A DNA stretch of 64,000 nucleotides, from NCBI GenBank assembly GCA_023055505.1, contig JALIRH010000013.1:1798001-1862000 (forward strand), given 5' to 3'. Shown here one piece after another: positions 1 to 13,000 of this stretch. A program made the position numbers and the translations under genes. Each line of letters opens with the position of its first letter. The first letter of the stretch is position 1. The notes beneath the pieces are model-generated. The model made no database searches. It saw only the letters and a list, made by a program, of their open reading frames with translations, and was not told the DNA's origin. The DNA is from Callipepla californica brunnescens (lineage: Eukaryota > Chordata > Aves > Galliformes > Odontophoridae).

Positions 1-2339
1 GAGATGTGAGCCTCAGTGTTAGAAACCAAGGCCAGTTCCTTAGCCCTTGAACAGCCTCCCTGCCTGATTTATGAATAGGACTTTACTTCTTCACCACAGT
101 GCATCCTATAAGTCGTGCCCACATGTGCTGCAGAAATACAAATTCTGCCTTCTGTAGCCCAGCACTTCAGGTATGCCACACCGTCACAGCTGTTTTGTTC
201 TACCCACTCAGTGTCTATTCCACTCTGCATAAAAATTCCTACCAGCCCTTTAAATGTAAGCAAATTAAGGGCACATAGTGAACTAGTTGTTATTAATATC
301 TCAGCACTATTTTCTAATTCCCAGTTCATGCTTGAAGTGGATTAAAACTGCTAATCCTTGACAAGGCAGCAAAAACTGCTGCTAATTTATTGATGTGCTC
401 TTTTAGGAAACTCTGAGTTCCTTGTCTATAAATTAAACAGCTTTCAAGGTCCTTCTCTGTTTAGAGGACAGAGAGGGGAGATCTGTGTGCGTGTCCTTGG
501 GCTGATAGCATGACCCTATTGCTCCACTTGGCCACCAGGGCACTCTGCTGGCTCTCGGCCACTCTGCTGTCCACCTGTTATCAGCATGCCCTGTATGATT
601 TTGGGAATGCAGATGAAAGTGGAGCCTGCTATCCTCAAGCAGCGGGACTGTGATGGAGGTTGTTGGTGGCTTGAGGAACAGTGCTTGCCTGGGATGACAC
701 ATCTCATGGATTTGAAGGAATTTCCTTGCTGAGGTTTCCCATCTTGAGACCAAACGCCTTCCTTGTAGCCCACACGTCCTGCATGCAGTGCTGGGCTTCC
801 TGAAGGCCTTGGTCCTCATAGGAGCAACGGCTTTCACATGGAAAAAGCAAGCAGTGTTTCTGAGCCTGGATAGTACAGGGATGGGAGGGAAAAGGGAATG
901 CTGAGAGGTGATCCCCAAGTGTGGGCTTTAGCCTGGAAAGCTCTGAGCGCACTGAGTGTGCTCCACTGCACAGAGCTCACAGTAGGAAGAGGACAGGGCT
1001 CCCCGTGGTGCTGGAGCACGCTTCCAGAGGGGCTGGGCTGTCCCTGTGCCCCTGGGAGGCCCCTGGGAAAAGGTGGTGGCTGAGATGTGTAATATTAATT
1101 ACAGATAATGTTGACTGGAATACCTGGAGGAGGCAGGTAATAGCTGCAGTCTGTAGAATCCGAAGGGGACTATCTGCCTAGCATTAATTTTTAATGCTTT
1201 AATCAGGATAAAATCCCCCTACGAAGTCTTAAGGGGAGTGGCAGAAGTCTGTTTAATTTTTGCAATATAACCTGAAGGAGAAAGCAGCGATTTCAGGAAT
1301 CTCTAGTGATGACAGAATTCTCAACCAGGCAACGGGAAAAACAAACCCCTACTTTTTTATCCAATCCACTTCAAATTCAGCTGAAGCCAGACAGAGCAGC
1401 AGTTACATTATCTTTATAAACCTCACTGCAATTCTGCATGCTCCTTCTGTTTGCTGCGTAACTTCCCACTGCCCTGGCAGACACAGCACAGCTGGAGCCG
1501 AAGGGCCACGCTGTGCTGGGGCTCAGGGAGGAGCAGGGAGCAGTGCTGAGGACCTGTGTATCCCCTGGGTGCCTCAGGAGCTCCTCGTGCCCATGCTGAA
1601 AGAGCCCTTTCTAGCCAGAAAGCAACAGTGTGCTAATAACCTTTGAAAGCCCAGAGCTGTGTTCTACAGGTGTGCGAGGCATATGGCTTCCCCCCGATTA
1701 GCAATGCAAATTTAATCAACCAGAATAATATTCTGACGGTTGGCTCAGCATGAACCCACAGCCAACAAGCCGTTGTCATTTCTCCCGCATTTGACAAACC
1801 TGAGAACTTTGATTAAAGCTTCAATTCTTCTTAAACCACAGATCTTTCTTTGAATGAAAGGGAACAACAGCCTCTAGAAGACCTCTTTCTTTTGTGCCGT
1901 CTTCCCAGGCATCCAGATCTCAGCAATGCTATGTAGAAAAGTCTACTGCTTTCCCATTTAAAACAAGCCCTGTTGCTAAACATGCTTTAATTCAGTAAAG
2001 TTCATGTCAATCTGCCTACTTTCTTGCCCAGGTCCAGGTGCAGGTACCACAGCAGCATAGGAGACCCTCCACTGAAGTTGGGACAAGACCTGTCTTCACA
2101 TTACCAGCGTAGCTGCAGCTTAAATACTGCTGTTGGTCAGACTGGTACAGGCTGAGACCCTGATGGTGGCTCATTGATGCTGGGAAGGCAACATCAGGGC
2201 CCACAGCCCACTCCAAAATAGCGATCTTCAGCTCCTGTCTTAGGCAAAACCAACTCCCTGTAAAATGCCCCAGGGCCTCTTCCCCCTGTTGTCTGGGCAG
2301 TTGGGTGGAAGCACAGCATCACTGAGTCAAGCATACAGG
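1..2339. other. Noncoding unique sequence
   Basis: No gene recognised. The longest open frame (161 codons, minus strand, 433-918) is low-complexity in composition, has no family resemblance, and overlaps other frames on both strands. Only the motif cluster at 1690-1850 stands out. Confidence 0.6.
1690..1850. promoter_or_regulatory. Candidate enhancer-like element
   Basis: A compact cluster of developmental factor motifs: octamer ATGCAAAT at 1704-1711, an adjoining TTAATC homeobox-type site, and a TCF/LEF-type CTTTGAT at 1807-1813 within an imperfect palindrome with TTAAAG. The sequence is AT-rich, CpG-poor and not a recognised repeat. Conservation cannot be judged here. Confidence 0.25.
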
Positions 2340-2418
2340 GAGCTGCTTTGGCAGGTTGGTTGAACTGGATGATTTCTAGAGGTCCTTTCCAACCCCTACT
2401 GCTCTGTGATTCTGTGAA
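2340..2418 (+). mobile_element. CR1 LINE, 3' end fragment
   Basis: The diagnostic CR1 3' terminus is present: GGTTGGTTGAACTGGATGAT, then CTAGAGGTCCTTTCCAACCCC, ending in the ATTCTGTGA-type octamer repeat. The 5' part is missing, as is usual for CR1 copies. The left edge is approximate. Confidence 0.75.
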
Positions 2419-3646
2419 CTGTGAGAGTGCTGTGAGGCTCTATGTAAATACCTCGAGTAATTGTGGTCACTTTATTTTTCATTTGCTTAGTGAAAGAATA
2501 TGTGAAATTAACACAGCAGCTAATTGTGGTTATAATTTTCATGCGTTCTTGTTCATTAAGTGCTGATGGAGAACAGTTGCTGTCCTGGGCTGTGTGTTCA
2601 GGGTGGTGGGACATTGCTCATGAGCAAGGTGTCACATCTCAGCATCCTCCTTGCAGCCAGAGGACGCAGCTGCAGCGCCCAAATGCCTGCTGTGATGCTG
2701 TGGTTGGGGTTTGGTTTGTTTTCTGGGAGGCTGATAGAACTTGTGTAGCACTGATGAGCAGTGAGCAAAGAAGTTTAGGGCATTCTGATTCCCTTGATTG
2801 TTAATTTTTGTTTGCCTCGACCTCTTGAAAAGCAAAGCGCTTCTTATCTCTGAGTGGAGCAAAGCCACCTCTTTAGCTGCAGCATGCTTCAGGATGAGGG
2901 TGCTTTTCTGGTGCTTGTGTTTTCTCCCGAGAGAACATGAAACACAGTGGAAGGAGTTTAAGTAAAAAGCCAAAGTCCTTGGACTCCAAAGGCATCAAAG
3001 CCTCACCGCTTTCCTTTGAAAATATGCTTTGGGTGAACTGTGTGATTATTCTTAGCATTTATAACACCACCCTGATCAGACGGGTTTTATTCCAGCTAAT
3101 TTTGTCTCTCCTTTCTTGACGCTTTTGTCTGCTTTTCACTTTGATGCACTTAGCTAAACAAGCTCAGAATGCGCTCCCAGGAGGGGCTGCAGCTCCAGGA
3201 GGCGGTGCTGGACTGTGCAGCTCCACACCTCCTCCCCTGAGCCCAGCGGGGGGAACTCCTCACAGGGTGCATTGCCAGCAGGTCTGCATCTCTCTTCAGA
3301 CGTCACCCCTGCATGTCCCCCCTCCTCCATGCCCTACATCCACCTCACAGTGAGTTCTCACTGCAAACTTTCCTTCTGAGCTCGAGTGTCTGCAAAAACA
3401 CATCCTTCTGATCAGTTCACATTGTGTTCTCATTGTACTGGGCCAGGAAGGCTCAGTAAGGTGGTTAGACGTTTTATCTTTCTTGTTTGTTTTTAAACAA
3501 AGCCAAGAGAGCACTGAGGTGAAATATTGTGTTGGCATATGCTGGGTTTGTTCTGGTCTGGAAGGGAGCTGCTCAGATGGAGGCTGCTGCTGCTGGGTCT
3601 GCAGAAGGGAGGAGTGAGAGGCTGGCAGGTCCTACTATCTCAGCTG

Positions 3647-3669
3647 CTGTCTGTCTGTCTGTCTGTCTG
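3647..3669 (+). repeat. (CTGT)n microsatellite
   Basis: Nearly six copies of CTGT in tandem. A simple repeat likely to vary in length between individuals. Confidence 0.9.
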
Positions 3670-5978
3670 GTGATCTCTGCCAGCATGCAGAAGCTGCAGC
3701 ATGGGCTGAGTCCATGTCTTGCAGAGGTCAGAGCCCTGCAAATCCAGCTGGGATGATGAGCATGGCAACATGGTGGTGCTGCTGCATGAAGAGTCACAGC
3801 TTTGGGGTTTGTGGTGGCCAGAACAGCTCAGGGACTGAGCCTACAGCAACATGCAGAACTGGATGCCTTTAATGAAGCTCAGGTGTCACTGGTTTCTCCA
3901 GGTAATGAGGGAAAGCCACAAGTAGAGCTTGAGCCGAGCTGTGGGCAGCAGTGGGCATCGTTGTCCTGATGTGCTGGGAGGCAGAGACACGGGGATGGCT
4001 GGGTGCTGTTCCACTGCCTTCCCTCAGTTATCAAGGGATCTTTTCCTTTTATTGCTCCCATTCTTCTTATTCTCTCTCAGTTTCTACTATCTGCACAGGC
4101 TGTTTATTTGCTCGTAGATTTTTCATTACTTTTTTTTTTCTGTGGTTCGGATTGCTAGTTGTTAGTTTCAATTTATTTGTTCATTTATTTACATTTCATT
4201 TGGCAAATTGTCTGTTGCCAGGATAGCTGGAAGCCAAGAGGAGGAAATGGGTTTCAGGACAGAAGTAATGAGATCAGAAGTAGAAAAGATATCCCAGTGG
4301 GATGAACGGTGCCCTCATCCCCATAAATGACAGCAAGGGCTCCAGTCCACATTGCTTTGACAGCCATCAGTTCTGGATTTGTTCAAATCCACCTAGACCT
4401 GGAAACTGAGAGGTAGTAATGCTTAACAAAGGGCAGGCAAACCTGCATCACTGAGCACTTCCCAGCAGGCAGGCAGACACTACTCTGGCATCTGAGGAGG
4501 AAGGTGGGCTCCAAGGAAGGCACTCTGGAAGGAGAGGTGATCTGGAGTCATCCCTCCGAGCCCGTACATCTCAGTGTGGGAGAGGTGTTGTCCCACCAGC
4601 TCCCTACAGAAAGGTCAGAGTGGGCTGCAAGTCACCCGTCACTTGGCTGCAATGCTCTGTGACAAAATGAAGCATCAGCACATCTCTGACAGCCAGGAAA
4701 GGAAGCTAAAGGGAGCTGAAGCTATGGATGGGAAAGCAGCGGGATTTTAGCTCCAAACATAGGGACCTTCTGAGGACTAAAACAACAAAGGGTGAAAAAC
4801 AGTCACTTAGAGAGTATCTGTGTCTGCATCGACAGCCATCTGCTCCACACAGAAGGGAATGCAGCAAACTGAGAACTGCCTCGCTGTTCTGCTGGCAGGT
4901 GACAGAGGTGCTGGGCTTAGTGACAGCCTGGGACTGCTAGCTGCACTGAATTACGTGCAGCTGATTTGGGTGATGTATGGATACAATCAGAGCTGGAATG
5001 TTTCACAAGACAGTTTTCGAGGCGGAAATTGTTAGGAAGTGCCCTTTCCACATCGCTAGCTCAGTGGTGCTCGGCGCTGCCGTGCCAGTTGGGTGCCTGC
5101 CAGCCCTATCATGCTGCTCGGAACGGGATCACTTGCCATGCAAAGTTTTTTGCATTTTCTGTTATCCAAACAGACTCCCTCGAATGTTAATTTGTTCTCG
5201 GCTGCCAAGGACCCAGCTCTGCAGAGAGCTGAATGCTCCCGTGCCTGCCAGAGGGGCTGCTCCCATCCTCACTCCTCAGGGGCACGTGCCAGGGATGCTG
5301 GCTTGCTGCATGACACCAGGGCATAGAATATCCATCACAAAGCTGCCTCCTCCTCCTCTCCAAGCTGCTGGTGGTCCTGGGGTGTTTGGGAGGACAGAGT
5401 GCTCCTCGGGGAGAGGGCAGTGAGCTGGCAGGGGACGTGGGGCCACACTGGCTATTTCTGCAGGGCTTTGAGGCCACGGGGATGGGAAGGAAAGAGCCTT
5501 TGTGCACACCTGTGCTGAATAAGCCAAAGTCAAATAGCATCGTCCAACTCACCATTCGTTTGTCACTGTTTGTTCAGCAGGCTGGGAGGTGCACCAGGGC
5601 ACTGACTGAAGGCAGCCAGGCAGGTTCAGGTCTCTTACATCTTCCACCTTCCACTTACTGTCTGTATAGAGGCTTTGAAAGAAAAATGCAGGGTTTTGTG
5701 CCTGATTTTAGCCAAGAAAAAATGGGAGATTGTTCAAAATATGATTAAATATTGAAAGCAGTTTCTATTTAGAAACTGGAGCTTCATCAAGTTAAACAAC
5801 CCATTAAGCTCATAATCGCGCTCCATCTTTTGGGGCACAAAGCCTTTTGCATCTTTCGCAATGAGTATTCGTGTCATCTCTCAGCATGCTCTGAGCCAAA
5901 ATTAATCTTCCATTGTATCACTTCATTTTACCGCTGACTGAAATGAGTTTTTCAGTATCTTTCTCCCTGTTTGTGTCC

Positions 5979-5993
5979 TTTTTTTTTTTTTTT
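5979..5993 (+). repeat. Poly-T tract (15)
   Basis: A pure T run. No retroposed body precedes or follows it on either strand that I can recognise. Confidence 0.8.
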
Positions 5994-7834
5994 GGATGCA
6001 TGACTTACGGAGGAAATTTGAAAGCAAGTCACAAAGCAGAGCTCCCTGATAAGCTTCTAATGCTCCTTACACATTCCACTCTGCTCTGCCATCAGCGTGC
6101 CTCCAGTAATTGCTTTTTACTCCTCGCACAGGCAGTCAATGTCGCACCAAGGGTGCCGTGGTGTGGAGGCCCTTTTGGTGTCACACACCTCCCCGCGTGG
6201 CTTTGGCAGAAAAGGCTGCCAGGTCAATCCTGTGCTGTGCTGCTGCTTCTGTAAAGAACAACGGCTGCTCTTCGTACATTAGAAGCAATGAGGTTCTGTC
6301 AGCAGAGCGGGCAGCTGAGCAGAGTCTATTGTTTGTGCATTGAAGGCAGTTTGAGATCTGGACAGAAGAGAAATGTAACTTCAAACAGTGCTCTTTGCTC
6401 TGTGTCTCATACTGAGGACTAGTGCCCAGCTGTCCCACAGGGCTTTCCTTCTGCTGCTGACACTGCCTCAATACTTGGAGTCCGAACACATCCTGGATTC
6501 TTTATGTGGTGCAGAAGTCTTTGAGGGACAGGTTTCATCAAAAGGAACTTCTCAGAACACAGCCTTCCTTTCTCAGACTCTCCCCATGCCGATTCCCTCT
6601 GCATTCAGTGGTCCCCTGGCTGCATTATGGTGGTTGAGAAGGATGGACTGTGGCTTCTGCTCCTCACCGGTGGCTTAGCATTTCTTACAACATTTAGTTT
6701 CATTCTATAGGAAAAGTCTGGCTTTCAAGTGAAAGATGGTGTAAGATGAGCACTGGTGAAGCACAGACACCAACGTGGGAACAACAGAGGGGAGCTGGAT
6801 TATTAGCAGCAAATGTGCATAGGTGGGAAAGCCAAAAGAGCACCGTGAAATGGAAGGCAAAAACACAGGAATACGGGAGATAGGAGATTTTTTTTTAGAA
6901 GCTTAAATACACATTTCTATTTTAAAACTCTATCATAGGATAATTCAAAGCACTGACTGTGATACCATGAATTGGCCACGCAGCAAAAAAGAAAAGGCCC
7001 AGAGCCATCATTTTCACACCGCACTTGGTCATATATCAATTGCTCACAATACACACCCAGCTTTCAGGGAGGAATATTGTGCTTCCCTAGCAAATGCTTG
7101 TACAAGGGAGAAGACAGTGGGTCAGGAGGTGCTTATTTACTCTCCACCAGGAGACTGCAGTGCTTTCTGGAAGGAGGAGGCTGCAGAGAGCAGGCAGATA
7201 TAGCACACAGTGATGTGTATGTTCATAAAAAGAGGCCTGGCACTTTTCCCCAGTGTTGAAGCAGGCTGTGAGCTGGGTAGTAAAGCAGGAGGTGTGTGTG
7301 CCCATAAAGTGAACCCCACTACCAGCAGGGCTGTTTGCAGGGATGGACTCACAGCATGGAGATGTTTTGTGGTGTCTCCCCCATACTCACCTCCCGCTAC
7401 CTGTGCTCTCCTTCCAAGTAGATTTATGTGCTCAATAAAGAACAGTGGGCAGTAAGTGTAAATTGCTGTACTAAAGTCATTTATTCAGTCCTGCTATGTT
7501 TTACTACAGGCCTTGGGTAAAAATAGATGTGCGTTTGGAAAGCCTGGTTGCCTCCTAAATCATGAGAGGGAGGAATTCTGTTCGACAGTAAATTCTGCAA
7601 GCTAATGCAGCATTTGTCATAATTGTTCAACAATTTTAGACTGAACCTAGATTTTGTTTGGATTTTTTTCCCCAAAAATAAATAAATAAAGAAGCAGGGC
7701 ACTTGTGTAACAGTACAACCTCTGCACTGCCTAGCCTGGGCTGGAAACACAGATGGGATGCTGAATCCAGCTTTAGACCACTCTTACAGTGATGGCTGCA
7801 ACTGTGTTTTACTTCGTTGGTGTAAGGGACAACA

Positions 7835-8152
7835 AGTTCATGGATGAGCAAGACTGCAGGTGACACCAAGCTGTGTGGTGCTGACAATACACCCAGGGGA
7901 CTGGGTGTCATCCAGAGAGACCCAGAGAGCAGTGGCCCAAGAGAACCTGGGAAGGAAGCTTTTTACACTTAGAGTGGTGAGGCACTGGCACAGGTTGCCC
8001 AGAGAAGTGGTGATGCCCATCCCTGCAGACACCCAAGATCAGGCTGCACCGGGCTCTGAGCACCTGATGGAGCTGTGGGTGACCCTGTCCAGTGCATGCA
8101 GTTGGACCAGAGGGTTATAAGGGTCCCCTGGATCTCAAATGACTCTACGATA
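7835..8152 (+). mobile_element. CR1 LINE fragment with internal deletion
   Basis: The left part matches the end of the CR1 reverse-transcriptase ORF (GGTGACACCAAGCTGTGTGG, ...GTGTCATCCAGAGAGACCC). It jumps at about 7950 to the 3' UTR (GGCACAGGTTGCCCAGAGAA, CCATCCCTGCAGACACC) and ends in GACTCTACGATA. The piece between is lost, so nothing in it can be functional. Confidence 0.85.
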
Positions 8153-8388
8153 AGCAGACCTTACTCATCCAGCAACAATTCAAGGACCCATAGCACAGCA
8201 TTTGGATGTGGTGGGAGGCTCAGTTTTACTCCAACTTCCCAGCAGGTCTGCTTGAAGGGAAAACATGCACGCAGGGTGCAGAACGGTTTGCTCTCTAATG
8301 TGCCCCACCGGTGTGCTGCAATGCTAAGCTGCTGTCACCGCAGTGATGCGGGCGTGTTTTAATCACCTGCTCTCTTTTCATGTGTCTG

Positions 8389-8402
8389 TCACTAGATGGC
8401 TG
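8389..8402 (+). promoter_or_regulatory. CTCF-like site
   Basis: TCACTAGATGGCTG matches the CTCF core pattern at 12 of 14 positions. It lies just after a CR1 fragment, in otherwise unique sequence. Confidence 0.35.
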
Positions 8403-10058
8403 TTGCTCATGATTTATAGCAATACATTTCAGACGTCATTAACCACTGTAGGAGCATCTATGTGCTAATTTCATTCTGTCAAATATTATTGGTAATAAAC
8501 ATCCCAGCAGTTTCACCTGGTGGGGTTTATTGACTAAAACAGCAATGAGGCAGTGGCCACATGCTGATCAGTGGCTCTGCTGTTAGCGAGGAGCTGCGTG
8601 GGGACACCCCTGGCAGCTGCTTTACCTGCTCAGCACCTGCTGGTGAGGGAGCCCTGCTCAGCACTCCCCTCTAAAATCAATGAGATGGCTCCACTTACAG
8701 CCCCTCCCTTTCCCTGCTAATCTGACACATCTTAAAACTGTGCAGCATAGTTTCCTGTGTGGGTACGTTCTTCTTATCCAAAGAGCTCGTGCCAGCACGA
8801 GGAAATCTTGTTTTGCCATCTCACTGCACTGCAATAGAAATGTTGGGATCAGTGCAAGCCCTGCCTCATCCCCACCATTCCTAAACCCACATCAAAGATT
8901 GCTCAGCATCCTCCCACAACTCTCAGCTGCAGTGCTTGGCTTGCCCTGATTCCTGCAGAAGAACTTGGGCCATCATCTTGCAAACCCAGCTATTCCAGCC
9001 CTTCTCCTGCAGAGCCCAATGGGGTTCCTATCAGGGCAGACTCCAAGAGCAGCCAAAGTTGCTATGAAGTGGGTCGGGCAGGAAGATATCTGGAGCCAGC
9101 CCCAGGGCACTTTCCACCGTGCTCCCCTGGAGATGATCACCAACATCTGTGCTTTTCCAAAGCTCACAAGCCTAAAATCGTCCAGGATTTATTCTTGTTT
9201 ATTCTCGTTGTGCAATTTGAATGCACGAGCCAAGCTTTGTCTACAGATAAAACTCAAATACCAAAATAATGAAAATAAAGCATAAAAAGAATTGAAGCAA
9301 ACAGGCTTTGCTTCCACAACAGTCTGCTAATAACAGGAGTACTGATATTTATTTTATAAGCAGAAAGTTTGAACCTGGAAAACTTGGTAGAAGAATTTCG
9401 TTTCTATATTTCCTGCCTTAAAGCTTAATTTACCTCTGCAGCATCTCTGGCTTGTAGATGATCACAGCACTCACCCTTTGCTGGGAAATGCCTCTGGCTG
9501 TGTCCGTGTAGCTGCAGAGAGGCACATGGGCTCCTCGCAGGGCACGTGGTGTATCTGAGCTGGCATCTGCAGCTCTGCTCCTGCTCTGAGCTGCATGTGG
9601 GCATTGCGAATGGTCAGTGCCACTCACATGTCCCAGACAGCCCCACCACTTACACAGCAGCGGAGGGAACGGCACAGTCGGATGTTTCTCACTGCCATCT
9701 GTCTAAACATTGCTTTTGCTGGGAAGTCAATTAAGCCATAGTTTTCCTTTCAGAGAATGATAGCTGCGCTCCGATGAGAAATGCACTTGATAATTTAATA
9801 GGCATTTTGTCTTTTTTTCTAACAAGCTGTGTTGATTTCTGAGTGGTCTGCTATTCACTGAGTGAGGCAAATGAATGAACCGAAGTCAAACATTAGAAGA
9901 TCCATTAACGTGAAAGATGTTTCATCTCTGCAAACTGAAAATAAAGCATGTGAGCTGTTTGGATTATTATCATTTGAATGATAAAGAAATTTAGAAACAA
10001 AATGGAGTGCTGGGAAATGCCAAGTTTGTCAAAACCAAGGCGGTGCGTGGAGGGAATG

Positions 10059-10084
10059 ACAACTTTTCATTATATAAAAGTTGT
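10059..10084. repeat. Inverted repeat, 9-bp arms, 8-nt loop
   Basis: ACAACTTTT and AAAAGTTGT are exact complements separated by CATTATAT. The right half includes a TATA-like TATATAAAAG. No gene is associated. Confidence 0.6.
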
Positions 10085-13000
10085 TGAAATAGTGGAAATG
10101 AACAGATATTGAATCTGAAGTAAGAACAATGCTTCCTTGGCAATATTTCTGTCTCATAGAACACTTCCAAGGTCGAAATCAAAGTGTTCAGTCATTTTGC
10201 AGGGCTTCAATTGGAATGAATCAGGCTCAGACGGCGCGAGACTTCTTGACATTTTCAGCGTGCAAAAGTTTTCAACTGTCTTCTGTTCTAGAGAATATGG
10301 AAAATGTTCCATCTCTCAGATGTGAGGTGGTTGGAAAACCTTTTCCCACCCAACCCTGGCACTGGAGCTGTCAGTGCCTGGCAGAGCTTCACGGAAGGAG
10401 GTGACCTCTCCACATGCTGATAACCCTGAATATCAGCTGGGAAGATGGATTTTTTTTCCCATTATTGGCCCCTAGGCGGGTTGAATTTTATGGAAAACCA
10501 GCAGCCGAGTCTGAAAACGAATTAGTTAGGCAGTTAGAAAACAAATCGGATTTTATTTGTGTTTGTTTTAGATCAGCATCAGCACATCTGTGCGCTGGAG
10601 CAGCAAGGTTTGTTGGCAGATGGAAGTCTGAGGCTGATAAGTGCCCCCTGGAGAGCATTCGGGGGTGCGGGAGAGCAGAAAATAGCTGCTTGGTTCTGCT
10701 GCAGGAAGGGCTTCTGATCCAGGTGAGCAGCTCCCACCTCCAGCAGAACGGGGCCAGGTCCTCCTCACAGTTTCGCTGCAGCTCCAGCGGCTGCAGAGCA
10801 GCTCCTCGAGTCCTGGGGAGCACACAGCAAGCAGGGGACGGCTGAGGTTTGCTTCTGTGCCCTTGTAATGGCAGCAGGGGTATGGGGTAGGGCTGCCTGA
10901 GGAAGGGTACACACCCAGGCTCCCTGCCAGAACAGAGCAGCTCAGCTAAAAAACACACTTTTTTCCATCAGAACATGGTTTTACATCAAAAGCAGAGAGG
11001 GTGAGGGGAAAGAACAGGACACGGTAACAGTGTGCTGCACTAGCAGGTGCCTGTGGGACCTGGGAGATGTGAGTTTAAGTCCTGCTCTGTTTAGATCGGC
11101 TCCAGCCAAAATACAAGACTGCTGAAAGCAGAGAGCACAGCATGCTCCAGCAGGCAGGTGGCTTCACTCACCATATAAGCTTTGTGGGATGGAGATTGGC
11201 AGCAGGTGGGTGACAAGCGGGGCATGGGTGCACTGCGGGGAGAGGGAGAGGCTGCAAATGAACCACACCAGGAAGGGAGGGAGGTGGGAACAGGACTATG
11301 AACAAAAGAGACGAGCTGGATGAGGAAAGCCACAGGTTTACATTGTGCAAGCCTTTCTTTCATCACAGTGTTCTCATGGTCAATGTTAAATTTGGCAAGC
11401 AGCGAGCCATCCATGTGACACCACGCTTCTGCAATTGCTGCCAGACCCAGAAAGGCTGCAGTGCTGCAGCCACCTCATTTTGCGGTCTGATACCTGACCA
11501 GAAGTCCTGCAGAAAGTCTGTCCTGCCTCTGCTGCATCCCAGTAGTCCCGGGTTAGTGACGGACACGGTTTTTTTATAAGCAGCCATCCCTCAGACAGTT
11601 CTTTGCCACATGGCAGTGAGTGCTTGAACATGTTACAGGGAGCTCCTGAGAAGGTGCTCCCACCCCAGCAGAAGGGCCCCAGGACACTGAGCAGGGCCCC
11701 ATGGCAGCTTGCTCTTCTTGCTGCCCTGCCTGCCTTGCTGCCTTCTTTCCCCAATGATACCTTGAATATTCCTCCTTGCAGTTTAAGCTCCTAACTACAC
11801 TGAACAGATTTCTAGCCCATTGCCTTAAATACATTATAGATGCTCAAGCAATAAATGTTCTGCTTGCAGGGCTGCTACCCACTGAACCACTCCTCTTGAG
11901 CCAACTCTGTGCAAGGAAAAGCAAGACATGCAGCATCCGGGGCTGCTTGTGGAGCCCTGTGGTAATGAGCTGCTCTGTGAAAATGGCTTGGAGGAGCCGG
12001 ATGTTTGGAGGGTTTCACCAATGATTCATCTGTAGATTATTCTCCACTCTGGAAACGTGGCTCTTCGCAGCTCCATATCCATCCAGCATAAGGGATGCTT
12101 AGGAAGTGTCTCTGGAGGTGTGATGGGAGCACTGATAGCAGCAGAATGGGGAAATTTGTCCCCAGGAAGATGGGAAAGAGCAATTGAGCTCTCCTCTGCT
12201 GGGGCAAATAGGGACTCCAGCCTTCAGGATGGCTTCAGTTGACTTGAGGGCACACTGCGTTTTATGCAGCAGTAACAGCGCTGTATCCTAACAGATTTAC
12301 TGTCTCTATATTCTTGAAGTTACTATTGTTTCCACTTAGTTGAAGGCTCTGAAAAAGATAATATAATATCCTAAGACTAAACTATGGTGCTCTTAAAGTG
12401 AATGGCAGAGAAGAACAGTGCTTTTCGAAAAGCTATTCGGGTGTAATTTTTTACATGAGAGAAGGTGATAAGACTCAAAGCAGTCATCGGGAAACTTCAA
12501 GTTTCCTCAGCTGCAGCAAAAGAAATGCTTGCCGTGGCTGGAGTTATGTTTGAAGTAAGGCAACACCACAGCAATCAGACTGATTTCATGTTTAGGACAC
12601 TGTGATATGTGATATGGCCATCTGCCAAAGGTTCCTGTTAGCACTCAAACAATGCTGCAAGGTAAAACAATAACACGAGGTAATCAAACAGCAAGTAATC
12701 CTGCTGCTGGCAGCTGCACATAGGCTGGAAATGTTTGCACAGCCTCGTGGGATCCTGCCGGCCGTGCCCTTACAGAAAGGCCAGGCCTGGCTGCTGGGTT
12801 CTGGAGCTTAAAGTTCTGTTGGAGCTCTGTGCAGCAGAGATTGTTCTGCTACACCAGACAGAAGCTGCTGGAACAGCCCTAAATGCCCTTCAGTTGCAAC
12901 TTTTTGTATATATATTAAGTGGAAGCTGTATGTCAGACATTTGGACAGGACTGGATCTTGTGGCTGGACATGGAATAGCTGAGAATACTTCGCTAAAGTC

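Larger units (their letters stand above)
2419..7834. other. Noncoding unique sequence
   Basis: Only simple repeats (3647, 5979) stand out. Several open frames of 60-148 codons exist, none with recognisable domains or convincing splice boundaries. Confidence 0.6.

Noticed and set aside
433..918. 161-codon minus-strand frame
   Set aside because: No family resemblance and heavy overlap with other frames. No start context or polyadenylation signal supports it.
11030..11100. tRNA-like or MIR-like segment (GAGTTTAAGTCCTGCTCTG)
   Set aside because: Only the B-box-like part resembles a tRNA-derived SINE. No A box, stem pairing or MIR core follows.
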